From: Rhea pennata
Taxonomy: Eukaryota > Chordata > Aves > Rheiformes > Rheidae
Assembly (NCBI RefSeq): GCF_028389875.1
Contig: NC_084682.1
Span: 2,614,001 to 2,678,000, forward strand
Reading direction: 5' to 3'
Length of the DNA: 64,000 bases
Shown: piece after piece, positions 60,101 to 64,000 of the stretch
How the letters are laid out: the number at the start of each line of letters is the position of its first letter
How positions within the stretch are numbered: the stretch's first letter is position 1
Notes under the pieces: generated by a model
Seen by the model: the letters and a program-made list of their open reading frames with translations, nothing else
What the model was told of the DNA's origin: nothing
The model's database searches: none
Translations under genes and position numbers: made by a program

Positions 60101-62843
60101 AAAAGGCACATTTTTTACTGAAAGTAAAGGGGTGAAGAAGCCCTTTTCTTCCAGAGGTCCTGAAAAACCCGCAGTGCCTATTAGGAGGCTAATGGCAAAG
60201 CATTTTAATACTGCTATAATTCAGCTGCAATCAGAGCACTGCAACTGATGATACAAAATTGTTTTCCCCCCTTCCCCCCCCCCTAGTTTACAGGGGGGAC
60301 CAAGAACTAGTTTAACATGGCTGTAGAAGACAAGTATTAGCTACCAGATTCAAACTTGCAACGATTCTGTATCTCTAACAAGGAAGCTAAAGAGTAACGT
60401 ACACAGAAGCTGTTTCTCCTTTTCCCCAGATGATAAGAATAATCTGAACAGTTTTAAGATAGCTGTGGGTTTAACTTACCCGTGCACATAAAATAGTGTG
60501 TAAAGCTTCTTTGCATCAATCATACAGCTTCGAGTTACAGAAAGAACCCCTTTTGGCCCTACTGTTAGGGGCTCAAGCGCTGGATTTCCAGACTCAACAA
60601 GCTGAGAAAACAGACGTTCCACGCTACGACGACAGCCAACACATGGAACCAACTGAGAAAGTGCACTCAAAACTTCACGTGATGTCACCATCATGGCAAT
60701 ATTTAAATCCTGTTGTTTAAGCATGCTATGCCGCTACAAGAGAGCAAAAAATGAAATAAATTATTTTGGAGCTCTGCAACTGTTCAAAGATTTATTTGCT
60801 TTTAACTGCATTTCCTTTTCAGAATATACTTTAAATGGAAACCTGTGTGCAGTGCTCAAAGATTCTGGTCAGTATCTTACCATATATCACTTTATATCAT
60901 TTTAACATATAAATAGAAGTACACCAACTAATCCCACAGGAACAATTTTCCTTCAAGTCTTGGGGTCTGACCTCAGAAAGGCAAGTAATTTTCTCCCTTT
61001 GTTCTTTCCTTATACCACTCAAATCAACAAATACTGCTTCCAAAAGAATAGCACACCTCCCTGTCTTTATCATCATGAAGCCCTCTTCTACACCTGAGCT
61101 CTCACATGTAACTCTTGAAAGTTTTTGTTCTTTACTCACACTCATTTTTATCTTGGGCACATAGGTGGGAATTTTCTGAATTCTTAAGCACTAGCTAGCA
61201 ATTTGCTTATATGGAAATCTCATTTAGAACAAACCTATTCAGACCAAGTCATGTTTAGCAATACTTTTCCTGAAAGACTAAAGGCCATTTCACATCACAA
61301 ATCTAATATCTGAAAAAGTATGCATTATTATTCAGGGTGAAATGTTTTATTTTATGAGAAACATCCAATGCACATTAATAATGAAACCTATTTCTTACAT
61401 CAATGAAAACTTTTAAAAGTCTCTCCTGGATCCTCTGTCAAACACATCCATGTGCATACGCATGCAGAAAAGCACATACCCTTCTATTTCTTCTTCTAAC
61501 TGCTGGATTACAGACTGACTTCAACAACACTGAACTTCCAGTAGCACAGCTACACCAAGTAGAGAGTCCCTTCTTCATACACTAAACAACATACACACAC
61601 TTAAAGTATCAGCACTATTGGCACTTTCTATCTGTAAAAGTAGTGTTGTCAGTGTATTAACTATGAGCACCATTTTCTCCTGATAATGGAAAAATGCAGC
61701 TTTGCCAATACAGTTATACCTATACTGGGAACATTTTGCCACAATCTTCTTTTCTGTATTATTGTCACACTATACCAGTCAAACACTCCTAATGTAGAAA
61801 TGACTTATTATAACTGCTGGAGAGAGAAAGAAGAAAAGACCATACAACATAGCGAAACTAATCAAACACATGGAAAGTGCAAAGGCACAAACTGAAAAGA
61901 AAAAACATTTTCACTTCATCTTATTTTTACTCATATTAAAAAGGCAAAGCTATTATCAGATAACATTTAAGATTTGTACATTTAAGAGAGGTATATTAAG
62001 TAAATTGTCAAGTAATGGTATTCTGCAATAATCCTTCTCTTTTCAGCAGTTAACAGTACCAGTCACAGCAACAGTCGAAACGAGCTACTCTCATAACACA
62101 GCTATGCTTTACATGCAGCATATGTCTGAACTGCTGCAGTCAAGCCCACACTGAAGAAGTGCAAGCTACATATCAAACCAGCTTGTTCTTCTGGACATCA
62201 AGCAGTGAAATTTTTTATTTGCTACAGGTTTAACAGTTGCTATAGTTATTTGTCAGTGTTAGTAGAAGTTTCCATTATTAAAGTTTCGCAGGTCCACAAA
62301 ACCGCCTTTCACTATTCAACTAGAAACTATCTATAAACTGGCCTATTATTTTTTATCTTGGTACAAATTGTAAGAACTTGGTCTTTAAGCAATACACACT
62401 TCTACTTGAATAAGCAATTCAAGAGCATTTTGAAACAAACTAAAATATATTTGGAAACTAGTTTAAGTATAAACTGGCAGTGACCAAAAGATGCTTTTTT
62501 AAAAAAAAAAGTTTTAAATTCTAATTGGGCATGCAGCAATCTCTTCCTGTAAAGAGGACAGTATATTAAAGCTGTGATGTACAAAAAATGAATGTACCCA
62601 ATGCACTTTGGTACCGATATTTAATTGCATATAAGTGATAACATGTCTCCTAAATAATTTATTACTGTGTATACTCACAACCTCCTGGAAAAGTGAAAGC
62701 ACAAACCCAAGGAAAGCAAGATTTGATATGCAGCCTTTTTAAAAGCAAACTGAGGGACTTACCTGAATGAACTGCTTTAATTGTGCACCGTTATTCTGAT
62801 GTCCATCAAGGTTTAGTACATTATCAGGAAATTCCATCACCAT
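48393..62843 (-). CDS. GGNBP2: GGNBP2, gametogenetin-binding protein 2, 13 coding exons; 5' end outside window
   Basis: Known role: a conserved cysteine-rich zinc-finger-like protein that binds gametogenetin and is needed for spermatogenesis and placental development; biochemical activity is unclear. CDS joins, on minus, 62763-62843, 60480-60733, 59397-59495, 56557-56682, 56305-56418, 54019-54222, 52830-53004, 51332-51526, 50537-50687, 50208-50333, 49953-50104, 49280-49528 and 48393-48596. This gives 709 codons before the TAA. The visible protein starts at the MVMEFPDNVL segment, about residue 32 of human, so the first coding exon(s) lie beyond 64000. Seen: CxxC pairs (PCVGCRR, FCTDCKN), a Cys/His cluster (RCCPHERHIHVCCE), a basic NLS-like coiled stretch (QEKKRQKRKNRRKNK), an acidic Cys/Ser-rich region and a Lys6 tract. 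Without the 42-residue exon at 56557-56682 the length fits the human 697 residues almost exactly. Confidence 0.96.
49280..49528 (-). CDS. GGNBP2: GGNBP2 penultimate exon
   Basis: 249 nt: IQKLGSCIADPGNRETSGNI, then KTKDTHAESCCSSEKSGQQL, PWFEHMKNVSQFAEPTEM and TGKGAKSLVELL. Phase 0 in and out (GTAAGT). Confidence 0.95.
49671..49698 (+). repeat. (TG)n followed by G19
   Basis: TGTGTGTGTG followed by a run of 19 G (about 49680-49698) in a GGNBP2 intron; prone to sequencing error and able to form G-quadruplexes. Confidence 0.9.
49885..49904. repeat. A20 homopolymer
   Basis: Simple A run in a GGNBP2 intron, about 50 nt downstream of the Lys6-tract exon in the direction of transcription. Confidence 0.95.
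49953..50104 (-). CDS. GGNBP2: GGNBP2 exon with Lys6 tract
   Basis: 152 nt: DDSCVHRCDDKEEDGDSCVE, then CWANSEENNTKGKNKKKKKK and SKTLKCENEH. Acidic Cys-rich half followed by a basic half. One residue longer than human (CENEH against CDEH as remembered). Confidence 0.95.
50143..50175. repeat. T24 followed by TA repeats
   Basis: T24 then ATATATATA. Occupies about a third of the 103-nt GGNBP2 intron at 50105-50207. Confidence 0.95.
50208..50333 (-). CDS. GGNBP2: GGNBP2 exon encoding LSPHCNGSDCGYSSS
   Basis: 126 nt: LSPHCNGSDCGYSSSMEGSE, then TGSREGSDVACTEGICNHDE and N. Phase 1 in and out. Confidence 0.95.
50537..50687 (-). CDS. GGNBP2: GGNBP2 exon encoding SCKACGSAEE
   Basis: 151 nt: ENSDFMENSCKACGSAEEAN, then NCVEVIVTNESTSCTCPSSG and TLLGSPKIKK. 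Phase 0 in, phase 1 out at GTATGT. Confidence 0.95.
51332..51526 (-). CDS. GGNBP2: GGNBP2 exon with basic coiled/NLS-like stretch
   Basis: 195 nt: MAVEKVQGISRLEQLCEEFS, then EEERVRELKQEKKRQKRKNR and RKNKCVCEIP. Dense Lys/Arg suggests nuclear import or nucleic-acid contact (inference). Confidence 0.96.
52830..53004 (-). CDS. GGNBP2: GGNBP2 exon encoding TIDIAQEEVLTCLGIHLYE
   Basis: 175 nt: RRERHAKTIDIAQEEVLTCL, GIHLYERLHRIWQKLRAEEQ, then TWQMLFYLGVDALRKSFE. Phase 0 exit at GTAAAA. Confidence 0.96.
54019..54222 (-). CDS. GGNBP2: GGNBP2 Cys/His-rich exon
   Basis: 204 nt: FCTDCKNKVLRAYNILIGEL, then GYCAALYEGLRCCPHERHIH, VCCETDFIAHLLGRAEPEF and AG. The regular Cys/His spacing suggests zinc binding. 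Phase 2 in and out. Confidence 0.96.
56305..56418 (-). CDS. GGNBP2: GGNBP2 exon encoding GCWMDVWELMSQECRDE
   Basis: 114 nt: GCWMDVWELMSQECRDEVVL, then IDSSCLLETLETYLRKH and a split Arg. Phase 2 in and out. The acceptor is preceded by a very long T-rich tract. Confidence 0.96.
56423..56485. repeat. GGNBP2: A-rich tract (minus-strand polypyrimidine tract)
   Basis: A24 followed by A-runs broken by single G; on the transcribed strand it is an exceptionally long U-rich tract directly before the GCAG acceptor of the exon at 56305-56418. Confidence 0.9.
56557..56682 (-). CDS. GGNBP2: GGNBP2 candidate cassette exon (42 codons)
   Basis: 126 nt, phase 2 on both sides. Acceptor gtgctacag after a pyrimidine-rich tract, donor GTAAAC. 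Encodes EGSSSTLSTEKLNADKKISE, DSRKDSKCRI and TFHYGPFQGAV. Skipping it joins the flanking exons in frame as PLGGCWMDVW, the human arrangement as I remember it. Ser/Lys-rich and hydrophilic. Confidence 0.65.
57162..57189. repeat. T28 homopolymer
   Basis: Simple T run in a GGNBP2 intron. Confidence 0.95.
58413..58605 (+). mobile_element. CR1 LINE 3' end (5'-truncated)
   Basis: AGTGACAGAGCACTGGAACA, GGTTGCCCAGAGAGGCTGTG, GAGTCTCCTTCTCTG, GATCTCCAGAGGTCCCTTCC and the terminal ATTCTGTG are the standard avian CR1 3' region. Severely 5'-truncated, as is usual for CR1, and inserted antisense to GGNBP2 in an intron. It carries no intact reverse transcriptase. Confidence 0.95.
58725..58750. repeat. A26 homopolymer
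   Basis: Simple A run about 120 nt to the right of the CR1 fragment; not the CR1 tail, which ends in ATTCTGTG. Confidence 0.95.
59397..59495 (-). CDS. GGNBP2: GGNBP2 exon encoding SKLNDMIDAIPKSKKNK
   Basis: 99 nt. Completes Gly, then SKLNDMIDAIPKSKKNKRCQ and LHSLDTHKPKPL; exits in phase 2 within Gly at GTAAGT. Confidence 0.95.
60480..60733 (-). CDS. GGNBP2: GGNBP2 exon with CVGC pair
   Basis: 254 nt. RHSMLKQQDLNIAMMVTSRE, then SQLVPCVGCRRSVERLF, LVESGNPALEPLTVGPKG and KKLYTLFYVH. Phase 0 in, phase 2 out (split Gly) at GTAAGT. Confidence 0.96.
62763..62843 (-). CDS. GGNBP2: GGNBP2 exon encoding MVMEFPDNVL
   Basis: 81 nt, 27 codons: MVMEFPDNVLNLDGHQNNGA and QLKQFIQ. Acceptor tttcacatag, donor GTAAGT, phase 0. 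The leading ATG is internal: human has about 31 residues before this Met. Confidence 0.94.
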
Positions 62844-64000
62844 CTATGTGAAAAAGAGGAAAAAAAAAACCTTTCAGAAAGTCAAACAGAGAGATTAGTT
62901 TATTTTACTTTCTGGGGGGTCCACTGGGGGTAGAAGAGGGAGACGATAGATTCTTTTCACATTACAATATTGAAAGCTTGGAAAAGGATAAAAATAGCAG
63001 TTAAGATGGTGAATGTTTTACCAATTTAACTAAATGTTTCACTAATAAAAGGTTCTAGAGGCAGTTCATAAACATCAACTCTTAAAAAGCTGTTTTATGA
63101 GAGAGCAATAGTTACTAAATGGAACATCAGTATTACACTATTTACATTACTCGAAACCATGCCTCAAAAAAATATATTGTATTTCAACACATTGAGATCC
63201 AAATTCATCTAAAAGCCTAACTAAATCTGTAAAGCTATGAAGAAACACCAGTTTAATGACTTTAAGCCTACTCTTTCAAAGAGCTAATTTAAAACCATAT
63301 TAATTCAACAAGATATTGCAAGTTATATTTTGTTTTGTATGACTGCAGCTGCAATTCTCAAGTGGCTCAAAGTAAAATATTAAGCCTGCAGAACAATATG
63401 ATTACTAGTACAGTAATTAATATTTCTTTTCCAATTACTGAGCAGCAAAGACGGCGATTTCTTGAAAAAAAATTCAGTAAAATCATTGAAAAAAATCGGT
63501 AAAATTATTGAGAGAAAAAAAAATCTAACATAACAACGAGGTAGAAAAATGAAATCAACTAGGAGGCTGGCTTAGTTGATCTTATTTGTCCAAGCTGAGA
63601 AATACAAAACACATTAATATGAAAACAGAAAGCTCAGTTAGAAATCTGGAAGACCAAATAACTGAAATTGGACCAGCTCTAATACCAACTAGCACCAAAA
63701 TGAAATTGATTAATTCTTTACCTCCCCCATCTTCCTTTAATTGACTGGAAAAGAAAATATTCCCTGCTGTCTTCACAATTGCTGACATTATCTCCAGAGA
63801 ACTGATACTTCTAGCTTTACAGGCACTCAACATTGCTCCAAAATAAACATCTATTCTCTAAGGCCAGAAAGCAAGGCAGTATATGATCTAACACGTGCAA
63901 GAACTGGAACAGTAGCGTAGCTTTCTACTCTTCGTGCAGAACAGCGCCACAGTCACTGCTAATTCTGGCCTCTCTCATATTCCTTTCTTCGGCTTCTCTT
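62844..64000 (-). other. GGNBP2: GGNBP2 5' intron running off the window
   Basis: No sequence encoding the expected N-terminal segment (ending before MVMEFP) was found here on the minus strand, so the first coding exon(s) and promoter are outside the window. Confidence 0.75.

Larger units (their letters stand above)
48597..62762 (-). other. GGNBP2: GGNBP2 introns between the visible exons
   Basis: Twelve introns of 103 nt to 2.7 kb, all GT-AG. They are AT-rich and hold homopolymers, one CR1 3' fragment (58413-58605), and no further exon that I could support beyond those listed. Confidence 0.85.

Noticed and set aside
63540-64000. Search for GGNBP2 first coding exon
   Set aside because: No minus-strand sequence encoding the expected N-terminus ending before MVMEFP was found; it must lie outside the window.

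Overview
The window is vertebrate nuclear DNA, most likely from a bird. Three multi-exon genes with GT-AG introns and CpG-island 5' ends lie one after another on the minus strand. Repeat density is low. The clearest interspersed repeat is a CR1 LINE 3' end of the avian type (58413-58605), beside an old MIR-type SINE. The species cannot be named from the sequence alone.

Layout in transcription direction (right to left): (1) GGNBP2, about 47.96-64 kb, lacks its first coding exon(s), which lie beyond position 64000; 13 coding exons are present. (2) DHRS11, about 13.3-43.8 kb, is complete: seven coding exons encode 255 residues, and the first intron is 19.7 kb. (3) MRM1, about 1.34-10.2 kb, is complete: five coding exons encode 340 residues. 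This order and orientation match human 17q12 (GGNBP2, DHRS11, MRM1, then LHX1), so the left edge should point toward LHX1. All exon boundaries were placed by hand from splice consensus, reading phase and remembered human proteins; every phase closes.

The genes do unrelated housekeeping or tissue work: a cysteine-rich gametogenetin-binding protein, an NADP-dependent short-chain steroid/carbonyl reductase, and a mitochondrial large-subunit rRNA 2'-O-methyltransferase. They share synteny, not a pathway.

Non-coding content: CpG islands cover the left edge (1-850), MRM1 exon 1 (9240-10200) and DHRS11 exon 1 (42990-43870). DHRS11 intron 1 and the left edge hold several non-repetitive, homeodomain/octamer-rich blocks that look like developmental enhancers; this is inference. 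The most interesting points are an in-frame 126-nt candidate cassette exon in GGNBP2 that adds 42 residues absent from the 697-residue human form as I remember it, a 20-21-bp-phased array of GC/CACCC boxes upstream of the DHRS11 start codon, and the left-edge regulatory block. No microbial system, CRISPR array, tRNA, rRNA or viral gene was seen.
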